Shown here in pieces: positions 1 to 13,228 of a DNA stretch of 64,000 bases. Position numbers and translations under genes: made by a program. The stretch covers positions 14,629,501-14,693,500 of the forward strand of contig NC_134460.1 in assembly GCF_047948215.1 (NCBI RefSeq). The letters run 5' to 3'. The DNA comes from Lycorma delicatula (Eukaryota > Arthropoda > Insecta > Hemiptera > Fulgoridae). The stretch's first letter is position 1, and the number at the start of each line of letters is the position of its first letter. Under the pieces are notes generated by a model, which saw nothing but the letters and a program-made list of their open reading frames with translations, was not told where the DNA came from and ran no database searches.

Positions 1-1600
1 ACCACCAACACCAAAACCTACCAACACCAACACTGACCAACACCAACCAACACCCACCATCACCCACCAACACTAACCACCGACACCCAAAGACACTTAC
101 CGACACCCACCGACGCTCACCAACGCCCACCAACCCCTACCAACGCTAACAAACACCCACCAGCTACCACCGATACCCAAAGACGCCCACCAACACCCAA
201 TAACACCCACCAACGCCCACTAACACCAACCGACAACCACTAACACCCACCAACGCCACATACACCCACTAACACCCACCAACACTAACCAACACTAATA
301 CCCACCAACACCAAAACCCACCAACAGCAACCATCACCCACGAACACCCATAAACACCCACTAACACACACTAACACGAACCATCACCCACCAACACTCA
401 CCAGCAACCACCAACACCCACCAACACCAACCATCACACACCAACACCCACGAACACCCATAAACAACCACTAACACCCACCAACACGAACCAACACCCA
501 CCAAAACTCACCAGCAACCACAACACCCACCAAACACCACCGACATCCACTAACGCCCACCAACACCCGCCAACACCAAAACCCACCAACGCCCACTAAC
601 ACCCACTACCGCCCACTAACGTCCATTAACACCCACTAACACCTAATAACGCCCAATAACACCCACAACAACCACTAACACCCACCGACACCCACGAACA
701 CTCACCAACCCCAACGAACACCCACCAACACCCACCCACCCCAACACACACCAACACCAAAACCCACCAACACTTACCATCACCCACCAACACCCACCAA
801 CACTCATAAACACACACTTACACCCACCAACACGAACTAACACCCACCAAAACCCGCCTACACCTAACAACACCCACCAACACCCATCAACACCCACGAA
901 CACCAAAACCCACCAACACCCATCAACACCCACCAACGCCTATTAACACCCACCAGCACCCACTAATACCCAATAACACCCAACAACACCCACTAACGCC
1001 CACTATCACCCACCAACGCCTAATACACCTACCAACACCCACCAACACCAACAAAAACCAACACTAACACCCACTGACACCAAAACCCACCAACACCAAA
1101 ACCCATCGACACCCATCAACACCCACCAAACCCACCATCACCTACCAACACCCACCAATACCCACTAACACCCACCAACAACGAACGACACCCAGACACC
1201 TACCGACACCCGCCGACGCCCACTAACACCCATCATGACCCACCAACAACCCATCAGCACCCACCAACACCAAACACCTACCAACACCCACCAACACCCA
1301 CCAACACTCACCAACACCCACAAACACCCACCAACACTCACCAAAACCCACCAAAACCCGTCAACACCCACCAACACCCACAAACACCCACCAACACCAA
1401 CCAACACTCACCAACACCAACACCAAAACCCACCAACACCAACCATCAACCATTAAAACCCACGAACACCCATAAACACCCACCAACACGAACCAACACC
1501 CACTAAACCTACCAACACCAACCAATACCCACCAACACCCACCGACAAACACCGACACCACTAACACCAGACAACACCCACCAACACCCATCAACACCCA

Positions 1601-2345
1601 CGAACACCAAAACTCACCAACACCCACCAACATTCATCAACACCCACCAACGCCTACTAACTCCCACCAACACCCACTAATACCCACCAACACCCAATAA
1701 CACCCACCAACGCCCACATACACCCACCAACACTTACCAACACCATCACCAATACACCCACGAACACCAAAACTCACCAACACCCACCAACATTCATCAA
1801 CACCCTCCAACGCCTAGTAACACCCACCAACACCCACTAATACCCACTAACACCCAATAACACCCACCAACACCCAATAACACCCACCAACACCCACCAA
1901 CGCTCACTAACACCCACCAACGCCCACATAACCCACCAACGCTCACCAACACTTACCAACGCCATCACCAATACACCCACGAACACCAAAACTCACCAAC
2001 ACCCACCAACATTCATCAACACCCTCCAACGCCTAGTAACACCCACCAACACCCACTAATACCCACCAACACCCAATAACACCCACCAACGCCCACATAC
2101 ACCCACCAACGCCCACCAACACTTACCAACACCATCACCAATACACCCACGAACACCAAAACTCACCAACACCCACCAACATTCATCAACACCCTCCAAC
2201 GCCTAGTAACACCCACCAACACCCACTAATACCCACTAACACCCAATAACACCCACCAACACCCAATAACACCCACCAACACCCACCAACGCTCACTAAC
2301 ACCCACCAACGCCCACATACACCCACCAACGCCCACCAACACTTA
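1601..2345. repeat. Higher-order repeat inside the satellite
   Basis: A longer block beginning CGAACACCAAAACTCACC recurs at about 1601, 1761, 1980 and 2150. The intervals are therefore about 160, 219 and 170 bp. It carries the shared variants CATTCATCAACACC and, in the last three copies, CTCCAACGCCTAGTAAC. The shared rare variants show that segments of 160-220 bp were amplified on top of the short-word repeat. The differing intervals reflect internal gains or losses of short words. Confidence 0.8.
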
Positions 2346-5300
2346 CCAACACCAACACCCACCAACACCAACAAACACCAATACTAACACACACTAACAC
2401 CAATACCCATCAACACCAAAACCCACCAACACCCATTAACACCCACCAAACATACTAACTCCTACCAACACGAACCAACACTTCCATCCAACAACCACCG
2501 ACGCCCAAAGACACTTACCGACACCCACCTACGCCCATCAACACCCATCCACACCCACCAACACTCACAAACACCCACCATCACCCACCAACACCCAACA
2601 CCTACCAACACCCAACAACACCCACGAACACCTATAAACACACACTAACACTCACCAACACGAACCAACACTTACCAACAACCACTACAACCCACCAACA
2701 ACCACCGACACCCAAAGACACCCACCGATGCACACCAACATCCAAAACCCACCAACGCCCACCAACCCCTACAAACGCCCACCAACCTCTACCAACGCCA
2801 ACCAACCTCTACCAACGCCAACCAACACCCACCAACACCAACGAAAACCCACCAACATCAACAAACACCAACACCAACACCCACCAATACCAACACCCAC
2901 CAATACCAACACCCACCAACACCAACACCCACCAACACTAAAACCTACCAACACCCACTAACGCCTACCAACACTCATCAAACCCACTAATACCCACCAA
3001 CACCCAATAACACCTACCAACGCCTACATACACCCACTAACGCCCACCAACACCCACCAAAACCTACCAACACGCACCAACACCAACAATTACACCCACT
3101 AACAGCAAAACCCACCAACACCAAAACACACCAACACCCACCAAACATACCAACACCCACCGACAACCACCGACACCTACTAACACCTACCAATACCCAC
3201 CAACACCCACCGACAACCACCGACACCCACTTACACCTATCAACACCCACCAACACCCATCATCATCCACCAACACCCATCATCATCCACCAACACCACT
3301 AAAACACCCACTAACACCCATGAACACCCACCAACACCCATCAACACCTACCAACATCCATCAACACCCACGAACACCAACACCCACCAACACCCAACAA
3401 AACCCATAAACACCCACCGACGCCCACCAACACTCAACGCCGACCAACACCCACCAACACCTACTAACACCCATCAACACCCAACAACACCAACACTAAC
3501 ACCCACCAACACCAACCAATACCCACCATCACCCACTATGACCCACTAACACCCAACACGCACAAACACCCAACACCCAACAACACACATAAACGCCCAC
3601 AAACACCCACTAACACCCACCAACACGAACCAACAACCACCAACAACCACCAAAACCCACCAACACACACCAACACCCACCATCGCCCACCAACCCCTAC
3701 CAACGCCCACCAACCCATACCAACGGCAACCAACACCCACCAACACCCAACAACACCCACCAACACCCATTAACACGCACGAACACCAAAACCTACCAAC
3801 ACCAACACCGACCAAAACCCACCAAAACCAATCCACACCCACTATCACCCATCAACACCCACTAACACCCATCAACACCCATCAACACCCATAAACACAC
3901 ACTAACACTCACCAACACGAACCAACACCCACCAACAACCACCTACATCCACCGACGCCCGCCAACTCCTAACAACACCCACCAAAACCCATCAACACCC
4001 ACGAACACCAAAACCGACCAACACCCATCAACGCCCACCAACACCCACAATACCTACTAACACCCATCAACGCCCGCCAACACCCACTTATACCTACCAA
4101 CACCCACTAACACCCACTATCACCCACCAACACCCAAAACCTACCAACACCCAACACCCACTAACACTAAACACCCATAAACACCCACTAACACGAACTA
4201 ATACTCACCAACAGCCACCAAAACCCACCAACAACCACCGACGCCCACCAACACCCAAAACCTACCAACACCCACCATCGCCCACCAGCCCTACTAACGG
4301 CAACCAACACCCACCAACACCGAACAACACCCACCAACACCCACCAACACCAACACCAACCAACACCCACTAACACTCACCAACACCCACCAAAACCAAT
4401 CAACACCCACTAACACGCATCAACACCCATCAACACCCACTAACACTCACCAACAACCACCGACCCCCCACCAACACCCGCCAACACGTAACAACACCCA
4501 CCAACACCCACCAAAACCCATAAACACCCACGAACACCAAAACCCATCAACACCCACGAACACCAAAACCCACCAACACCCATCAACGCCCACTAACACC
4601 CACAATACCTACTAACACCAATAAACGCCCACCAACACCCACTTATACCTACCAACACCCACCAACGCCCACTAACACCAACCAACACTAAAACCTACCA
4701 ACGCCCACCAACACGAACAGACACTAACACTAACACCCACCAACACCAAAATCCACCAACACCAACAGATACCTACCAACACCCAACACCAACTAACACC
4801 CAACACCCACCAACACGCACGAACACTTATAAAACACCCACTAACACTCACCAACACTCACCAACACCCACCAACGCCAACCAACGCCCACCAACCACTA
4901 CCAACGCCCACCAACACCCATCAACACCCACGAACACTAAAACACACCAACACCCACCAACGACCACCGAGGCCCACCGACATACACCGACGCCCATCAA
5001 GACCCACTAACACCCACTATCACCCACCAACACACAACACCCACCAACACCCATAAAAACCCACTACCACCCACCAACACGAACCAACACCCAACAACAC
5101 TAATTTACACCCATCAACACCCAGCAACGCCTACCAACACCCACGAACACCCACTAATACCCACTAACACCAAATAACACGCCAACACGTAACAACTCCC
5201 ACCAACACCCACCAAAACCCATCAACACCCACGAACACCAAAACCCATCAACACCCACGAACACCAAAACCCATCAACACCCACGAACACCAAAACCCAC

Positions 5301-6004
5301 CAACCCCCATCAACACCCACCAACGCCTACCAACACCCACTTACACCCACCAACACGAACCAACAAAAATCAACAAACACCGACACCCATTGACGCCCAC
5401 CGACACCCACTAAACACCCACTAACACCCACCAAAACTAACCGACGCCCACCAACACCTATCAACACCCACCAACACTCATCAACACTCAACAACACCCA
5501 TCAACAACCAATCCATCAACACCAACACCCACGAACACCAACACCCACCAACACCAACACCCACTAACACCCAACACCCATCACCCACTAACACCCACCA
5601 ATACGAACCAACACCCACCAAATCCTACCAACAACCACCGAAAGACCCAAAGACACCCACCGACAACAACCGACACCAACCAACGCCCACCAACACCCAA
5701 CACCCACCAACACCAAAACCTACCAACACCCACCAACACCCATCAACACCCATAAACGCACACTAACACTCACCAACACGAACCAACACTCACCAACAAC
5801 CACCGACATCCACCGACGCCCACCAAAACCCATCAACACCTACAAACACCAAAACCCATCAAAACGCCCACTTACACTTACCATCGACCACTAACACCCA
5901 CCAACACTAACACCCAATAAACACCAAAAGCCACGAACACTTACCAACACCCGCCAACACCTAACAACACCCATCAACACCCACGAACACCAAAACCCAA
6001 CAAC

Positions 6005-6094
6005 CCCCACCAAAACTAACCAACACCCACCAATCCCCACCAAAACTAACCAACACCCACCAATCCCCACCAAAACTAACCAACACCCACCATC
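6005..6094. repeat. Three 30-bp tandem units at the satellite edge
   Basis: A 30-bp unit beginning CCCCACCAAAACTAACC occurs three times in a row, at 6005, 6035 and 6065, almost without differences. This is the most homogeneous part of the satellite, so it is probably the most recently expanded. It ends about 30 bp before the junction with the duplicated segment. Confidence 0.85.
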
Positions 6095-6229
6095 GCCCAC
6101 CAACCCCTACAAACGCCCACCAACCCCTGTGTTAAGACCTGTTTTGGATCTGTGCCATTATACAAGAAAATTATTATTAATAAATATTAGATGCAGAGAA
6201 ATAAAAAATTAATATGTATATAAATTTAC

Positions 6230-6325
6230 CTCATCTTTCTGACTTCTAAGACCAACAATCAAAGGTTCCCAGAAATTTGGATCCTGACCAGGATCATCTG
6301 GTAAAACAGATGTTTTTGAAGATTC
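6230..6325 (-). pseudogene. DYNC2LI1: DYNC2LI1 copy 1, penultimate-type exon
   Basis: A 96-bp exon with acceptor AG before GAATCT and donor GTAAAT after GATGAG. It encodes 32 residues, including DDPGQDPNFWEP and VGLRSQKDE, in phase 0 at both ends. The match to the family is the conserved DP-x-DP stretch followed by the R-x-QKD segment near the C terminus. It is unchanged relative to 34119-34214. Confidence 0.8.
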
Positions 6326-9300
6326 CTATATTTATAAAAAAATACAAAGGATTAAAAAAATTGTTTTGCAGTAAACTAGATGCAATGAATATGTTGCAAT
6401 CCGTTCCCCCCCACAGCCCAATGAGATGAGGATGATATGTAAATGAGGTGTAGTCTTGTACAGACTCAGACCGACCGTTCCTGAGGCATGTAAATTATAA
6501 ATGTTGACCATTGTTCTCCAAATAAATACTTAAGCGTTTCTTTATATTTTTATTTTTATTAAACTCTTCTCTTTTTTTTAAGATGATAAACAGTATCTCA
6601 AACCAATCCCATTATATATAAAACTGTTACACAAAACCAATAATACTCGTATCTCAAACAATAAATTATCTTACATGAAGTAACAAAATATTTTACATAA
6701 GTTTTAAAGAGCCTATCTGAAACTATATGTGATTTTCTATGAATACAATTTTAAATTCAATACTTTCGATCGTGGTAATCTTTAACCTCAATAATTAAAA
6801 GATTAGGAAATGCAGATCTTTTACTTATATATCCTAAATTAAATATTCTACGCCATCAACTAACCGTTTCATAAATTTCAACTTTTATTTTCCCCTATGC
6901 CCATGTTAATTAAACCTACCTTAACATGAATCCCACCAACTAACTAGTTCACTGTTTTACAAGAAACACCTTTTTTTTTTAAGATCTCTTAACTTTATAA
7001 ACCAACCTAATTTTCAACATCCTCCTGTACTACTGCATTTAAAATTCATTTATTCTTTTTCTTTCTGCTTTCCCTATTAATCACATTTTATTACCATGAA
7101 AATAATTTAAAAAAAAGTCATTCAAGTCCTTAAATATAGATCTACATTAAAATAGAAGTAGCAGCCTTCTTTCAGCAAAAAAAACTATTCTTTCTGGTGT
7201 TAGTCTACTTTTTATCTCTGCCTTACTCTGTTCATAATTTGTAATTTTATTACCTGAACCATCAAAGTTCTATAAGCTTTTTCCTTGTGTATTATGTTCA
7301 TCTATTTTAATATTTAATTCCTCATTATTTTCCTTTTATTTACATTTCACCTTCTTTTTTTAATTTAGATTTCTTTAAATGTTAAACTGATTTCTTCAAT
7401 GGTAGTTCTCAATCGGAGAAACAAAATGTAATTTCTGCGCTTCAGTTAAATACTGCTGCTATCTTATCAATATAGATATGTTATATAACATAGTATTCAA
7501 TATGACTTTTAAATTGCAACTGTTATTCCGATGTCTGTCATAGTCTAATTACAATGTGCTTTTGCATGTTGTGAACATAAGCATAGTTTAAATAGTTATT
7601 CTCATTATATAAGAAGACTAGATTAATTTATAAATGAATAAAGAGTAATACCGACTACATGTAAATATTTAGAGTGTGATAGTGATATGGCCCTAAATAA
7701 TAGAGGACATTGCGGTATAAAACCTTTTGCAATTACAGGATATGTGGTTTGAAAACCATAATTTGCAGCACAAAAAGGTATGCATTTCATGTCATTTTGG
7801 GTGGTTTTGTGTCCGTTATGGTAGGATTTCATTTATAATGAATTCAAAATATGTACCTGATGCTACACCAACAAATCTTCATACCATTGACCACTGACAA
7901 GTGTGTGTTTTTGCCATTTAGCAGAATGGTTTGAATCTAGGGGGCCAGGTAAGATAGTAAAGATAAATTCAGTCAATCAAAATTGAATTTGGATGGCAAA
8001 AATATAATTGTAGATATTTACTTAATGACGAGAGGGTATTTGGTGAAATACACTGAGACAGTAGACATTTTTTTTTAGTTCTTGTATTAACACGGGACAC
8101 TTGACAAATAGCTTTCAATTATTAAGGAATATATACAACTAGGCAAACATTAATCAGTGACTGCTGGATTTTGTACCAGCTGCTTTAATACAGAATGGAT
8201 TACTCATCTTACTGTGAACCGTAGAGAGAATTTAGTGGATCTGAGCACAAGGCATTTACACAAAATATAGAAACAAGATCAGCACTCTATAATTACAATA
8301 ACCGGCTCTATAACGGACCGAAATTTCTTTAAACAATACTGGGATACGTTTAAATATTAACTTCCTGACCTTTAAAAATACATTATTCTGATTAGTAGGA
8401 AGAACTATTATGAACATTACCAAAACCAGATGTGATAGGCCCTAACAATAAATAATTACCCGACTTTGTAACATGTACAGAAGTGGGTTTAATAAAATTC
8501 TACAATAATCTTAACTGCTATAAAAAGATGACAGAGAAGGAACTCAATGAAAGAATGAATTGCATCTATCAACAATATATTCTCTATAAGTTTCAATTAT
8601 AGCACACTTAAGGTATTACATACATTAGTTTAATAAAAGCAGTTTGAGTTGGACTAAAGTTATGGAGAAATTATTATATAATATGTTTATTTATGACAAC
8701 AAAAAATACTTTTACTTCATTGAACTAATTTTCTTCTCAATAACTAATTTTAGGACTAGTAGATTTAGTAATATATTTAATTTCAACTTTTAAATAATCA
8801 CCTTGTACTGAGTCAACATATGACGGTACATATATAACATGAACTTAAATATTAGAAATGCTAAGAAAAGACCTACGGTAATCCTAATGACTTAAATAAG
8901 AGATATTATTACCTTTTTCACCTATGCTAATTTCTCAACTATCGTCATTTAAATTCAGCTGCTCATCTGTGAGCAGCTGAATTTAAATGATAATAATTGT
9001 TGTTGTAAAATTTGTAGTGTAACAACTTTGAGATTACACAAATGAATAATGCTGTTAATGACAAAGGTATTTTCAAATTTAAACAAAATCAGCTGAAGTA
9101 ATCAACAATATTGGAGTTGTGATAGATCACTTGTAAAGTACTGGATTTCTAAACATGGGGGTTACAAACTTGCATCCAGAAAAGGGTACAATTGTTAGTC
9201 ATAATGATTATAAAATTCCTTTTATACAGTTTTTTATGAAACACCGCCTCATCTGAAATTAACATACATAAAGTGGACCCTATCATTACCAGAAATATTT

Positions 9301-9464
9301 ATATACTTTATAACAGAAACTTATTACCCTGAAAAAAGATATTATTTTAAAATAAACATAATCAATACAGCATTACAAGTAACTTGTATTAATAAAAGAA
9401 ATGCAGATAATCAAAATTCCTTAATCACCAATGATAATATAAACCTGACAAGTTTATTACTTAC
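6326..9464 (-). other. Intron of the DYNC2LI1 copy-1 pseudogene
   Basis: AT-rich noncoding DNA shared with 34215-37379. Apart from a perfect 20-bp palindrome at 8946-8989, poly-T runs and TA runs, nothing recognisable was seen. Short open frames, such as the one near 7623-7832, show no family match. Confidence 0.6.
8946..8989. repeat. Perfect 20-bp palindrome, 4-nt loop
   Basis: CATTTAAATTCAGCTGCTCA at 8946-8965 is followed by TCTG and then by its exact reverse complement at 8970-8989. It lies in the intron shared by both copies. Confidence 0.9.
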
Positions 9465-9609
9465 CTGTGGGAAATGTGTCGTAAAAAAGTGTTTATATTT
9501 ATCAATGGTCCAAGAATTATTGGTTGAACCCAATCCTTGAATACTTTCTATAAGATCTGCTCCAGGAGGAACCAACAAAGGTTTAATAAAATCTTGAGAC
9601 ACAGTCTTA
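9465..9609 (-). pseudogene. DYNC2LI1: DYNC2LI1 copy 1 exon (KPLLVPPGAD)
   Basis: A 145-bp exon flanked by a CTACAG acceptor and a CAG/GTAAGT donor. It encodes TVSQDFIKPLLVPPGAD and onward to HFPQ. It differs from the copy-2 exon at DFIKP (DFNKP in copy 2) and TTHFPQ (TSHFPQ in copy 2). No stop is present. Confidence 0.8.
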
Positions 9610-9812
9610 CTGTAGAAAGAAGAATGAAAAAATTAACAATAAAGTTATTTAACATTCTTACTTATGGACTACAATGCATGGTTTTGCCGGTAGTATAATC
9701 ATCTTAAACTACGTTGTGCTCGTCTGCATTATTAAAGAAATATATATATATATGTAAATAAATAATATATGTAGTATATTTTATATGTAGTATATATATG
9801 TAGTATAACCTA

Positions 9813-10118
9813 AAATAACCACCAAACACAGTCACAGACCCTAAAAAACTAATAATAAAAGTCGACTTTTGTGAGATTTCTTCATCATCAGTCTGTAAAA
9901 CGATCCAAAATTACATAAAAAAAAATTTAGAAAATATAAACCACAACACTTGAACAACATAACTCAATGCCAGCTGGAATGACAATGATAAAATGTGCCA
10001 ATCTGGAATGATTATCATTTATTTATTTTATGTTTTTGTTTGATAACGTTTGAAATTTTTTACCGAATGATAATGCGGGATCCCTTGAAGGTTCTGTTAC
10101 TGTGTTTAGTGATTATTT
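9813..10118. mobile_element. MITE-like element, about 29-bp inverted ends
   Basis: The left end starts AAATAACCACCAAACACAGT. The right end, reverse-complemented, starts AAATAATCACTAAACACAGT. The arms are about 29 bp with few mismatches and enclose about 250 bp with no coding capacity. The same unit is at 37741-38044. The family is unassigned and no clear target-site duplication was established. Confidence 0.6.
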
Positions 10119-10133
10119 GAATATTTTATTGTA

Positions 10134-10140
<7 letters not shown>

Positions 10141-10191
<51 letters not shown>
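10141..10191. repeat. (TA)n microsatellite
   Basis: An uninterrupted TA run of about 50 bp follows the MITE-like element. The equivalent place in copy 2, near 38062-38071, has only a few TA units. Confidence 0.95.
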
Positions 10192-10193
<2 letters not shown>

Positions 10194-10375
10194 AAGGTAC
10201 TAATGTAAAAGATAAGTGTAAAGATTTCATCACTGTATATTTTTATATATATATACAACACAAAATTATAAGTCAATGTTGAAAGAATCTGTCGATTACA
10301 TAAAGCTCAAATACATTTTTTTCAAAATGTTTCTCTTCTTTGAGAAAGTAATTTTTCCATTATAATAAACTAAGT

Positions 10376-12861
10376 CAGTCTTTCTCAATCTGTGAGGCGC
10401 GCCCCCTAGGGAAGCATAATAACGCTAAATGCGGTGTGTAAGCATATCAAAAAGAAAATATTATTAAAAAATTGTATTAATTTATTGAAAGGAAAGCAAA
10501 AAAAAAAACATTCTGACATAATAAATACAAATTTACATTGACATAATACAATTATAAATAGGATTGTATCAGAACTGCACAATGTATTTGATAATTAACT
10601 TATCAATACTAAATTAAGAACAAGTTTAATAATTATTAGTGATTCCCTTAGGTCTGTCTTGCAGGGCAAAGTTTTTCAAAGGAAGGTTTAATATTAGAAA
10701 TAGACACTCTGAATTCTTTTTATATATTTGCCGAGATCTATATTTGTCTTTAAAGCAGCCACCTTAGAAAATCTGGTTTTGCAAAGGTAGGATGTTGAAA
10801 ATGGTAATAGTAAACAAAATACTCTAGTTTTCAGTACAGAAAACTCTTTATCCTCCCCTGCCCAAAATTCAAAGAGTGATTTATTACTAAATGTCTTTTG
10901 ATTTCGCCACTTGCTGTGAAGGCTATAAAGATTTCTTCTTCGGCAGTTGAGAGCCCTTTGGTAATATTTTGAAATGGATCCCTAACCCACTTGTAACTTG
11001 CTACAAAGCAGTCATCAGAAAGAAAATACTTTATAAAATTCTTTGCCAGCATGGCTAAATGGTTTTCAAGGTTAAAAAACAACTTTCACATGGTGTTCTT
11101 TAGCCTTGTAAGTTTTAACATTCATCTACATTTGTAAATATTTCTAGGTTTTAATTTCTGCTCCACAATTCTAATTTTCTACAAAAAGCATTCACACATA
11201 TCCACCAATGTATTTGCTCCTTGGAGTTGAAGATTCAAGGTAATTTAATTTCTCAAATATGTCAACCAAGTAGCTCAATTTGAAAAATGGCAATTTCTTC
11301 TCCTAATTCATAAACACATTGCAAAAATTTCCCCCATGATAACCATCTTGCCTTGCAATAAAAACCATATCTTTACAGCAGAAAAGATTTTTGATTTTAG
11401 GGATCTCATTTTTATATAATTTACTATGGTTACAACTGTCGTTAGAATAATATTCAGACTAGGACTTATTTCTTTGGAAGACAGAGCATCTCTGTGGATC
11501 ATGCAATATGTCCAAACATACTGTGGAGATATTTGTTTCTCAAGTGCTTGTATAGTTTGGAATATTCCAGGCATTGAACGAGTACCATCAATGCATATTC
11601 CGACGCAATTTTTCCACTCTACGTTTGCCTCGTTTATAAAATCATTTAAGACAGCAAATAATGCAAGTGCTGTTGCTTTGAGTTCTATTGGTTTGCAGAA
11701 AAGTAGTTCTTCTACTGCTGACATATCATCACAAAATCGAACATAAGCAATGAAATAAGCATCTTTATTGCTATCTGTTGCCTTATCAAGCTGAATTGAA
11801 AACAGTTTTGTCATGCAACTTCCTGAAAAGCTGATGCTGTATATCTTCAGCTATATCACAATTTGACAGGTAACAGTATCATTTGATAGATGTATGGACC
11901 ACAGTTGTTTGGCAAAATTATATCCAAACATAGTTTGTTCTCAATTGCAGCTGGAAAAATACACTCTTCACCAATGGTGTGAGGCTTTTAACACCTGTCT
12001 ATTTTACATGAAACTTTTTAAGAGGCAAATAAAGCTTTCATATTCAAAGTTTTTTTAAAAAATGATGTTTGCTTTTCAAATGATTTAAATTTAATTCAAA
12101 GAATTCTCAGGGTTTGTTAACGTACTCACTATGAAGTGTTTCCAAATGTTGTTTAAGTTTATTAGGTTTCATGCTGTCTGATGCCAAAACTTTTGAGCAA
12201 ATAACATACACACAGGCCTTTATTCTTCACTTACTTCAGTACTGGCAAATCCAAAATTTAAGTATTCTTGAGAATATTTTCTTGATTTTATTTTCGGAAC
12301 AAGCTCATCTGTGCACTTGTAGATGCTTCACTATAATCTAATATTCGTTTACACATACTTAAAACTTTATCCATGATTCTGTATAAATCTACTGCCGTGA
12401 ATATTTATAACCATGAATTGTGCAATAAACACACAAATTTCAATATACACATTCATGATAGATTCAACAGTGATAGGAAGATCGTCTGAGACTGGCTGGA
12501 ATTGAACAAAATGCAGCATTTATACAAGTTTGTGCAGACGGTCATTCAGACGTTCCAGAATGCTCAAGACAAATTGGAACTTCTCGCAAAGCTGAGAGCT
12601 GCAAGAATGTCTGATAGATATGGTAGACATAATACAGAGCAATAGATAGGCATCGATTCTGGTTTTGTCAATGCAACGGATCAGTGTTGCCAAATATCAG
12701 TAAATTTACTTATTCTTATAATTAAGGTTGTAATGTAGCTTTAACATCAAAATAATCAAAATATGTTATTACTGTATACATAGTTATTGTATGAGAGAGG
12801 GACACAATGAAAATTTTGATTGAATATTGGGTCGCAAATACTGAAAGGTTGAGAAACACTG
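10376..12861 (-). mobile_element. hAT-family DNA transposon, inactive (copy 1)
   Basis: Ends are CAGTCTTTCTCAATCTGTGA on the left and, reverse-complemented, CAGTGTTTCTCAACCTTTCA on the right, which is the usual hAT terminus. Flanks AACTAAGT and TACTAAGG share six of eight bases and could be a worn 8-bp target duplication. On the - strand a BED-type zinc finger is visible at about 12120-12235 (CSKVLA, then KLKQHLETLH). The catalytic domain is at 11308-11814 (FSIQLDKATDSN, VRFCDDM, ICIDGTRSMPG, MIHRDALSSK, IKMRSLKSK). It resembles ZBED5/SCAND3-like transposases. Stops and indels separate the pieces. Confidence 0.85.
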
Positions 12862-12984
12862 TACTAAGGAGAAATTTTCTATGATAATAAAACCTTGTTT
12901 ATGTAAATGAAAGACCAGTAATAATTTCCCTGCAAAATCAAAGCATCATTGTTTTGCAAAAAGCACATATAAAATTATATAGAG

Positions 12985-13228
12985 TGTATTACAAAGTTCT
13001 CCTGGGACTTTCATGACCTATTCTACTCGTGAAAATAATGGAGAAAGTTCATATACACATAAAGCATATCCTAAAATGGTTTGTTTGCACATTACAGCTA
13101 GTGAAAAAGTTTGCTTGGGTTTCAGCTATCCCAGTGAAATGAGGTTGTACTGAAATGTTTAGGATATTAATTAATGGGGAAATTGGTAATTTCTTATGGT
13201 TTTTGACCTGAAAATCAAATAAAATAAA
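12985..13228. repeat. Dispersed repeat, family A (truncated)
   Basis: The sequence around AGTTCTCCTGGGACTTTCAT and ATAATGGAGAAAGTTCATAT resembles blocks at 40169-40550, 24460-24760 and 51400-51710. Shared words are AATGGAAAAAGTTCATATA, AGCTAGTGAAA or GGCTAATGAAA, and TCTTATGGTTTT followed by ACCTG. The class is not identified. It is cut on the right by the deletion at about 13228. Confidence 0.55.

Larger units (their letters stand above)
1..6126. repeat. A/C-strand-biased degenerate satellite
   Basis: The whole block is built from variants of short words such as CACCCACCAA and CACCAA. The + strand is almost entirely A and C; the - strand therefore reads as G/T words such as TTGGTGGGTG. Spacing between words varies, so this is a degenerate minisatellite or satellite and not a clean microsatellite. 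It begins before the window and stops abruptly at 6126/6127, where normal AT-rich DNA starts. Open frames here translate only to low-complexity runs rich in V, G, W and C or in T, H, N and P, and are not genes. The G-rich strand has many closely spaced GG and GGG runs. Confidence 0.95.

Noticed and set aside
626..6103. Many open frames of 60-100 codons in the first 6 kb
   Set aside because: They are translations of an A/C-only satellite: repeats of V, G, C and W on one strand and T, H, N and P on the other, with no domain and no codon structure.
1..6126. Telomeric array
   Set aside because: The word is TTGGTGGGTG-like and degenerate, not TTAGG or another known arthropod telomere unit, and the array is followed directly by a gene intron.
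1..6126. CRISPR-like array
   Set aside because: There are no constant repeats with unique spacers; spacing and words both vary, and the surrounding genes are eukaryotic.
7623..7832. 69-codon - strand open frame, also at 35506-35721
   Set aside because: It lies in a DYNC2LI1 intron, has no family match, and its C-terminal end differs between copies through noncoding-type indels.
11426..11746. 106-codon + strand open frame, also at 38861-39181
   Set aside because: It is the antisense shadow of the hAT transposase catalytic domain.
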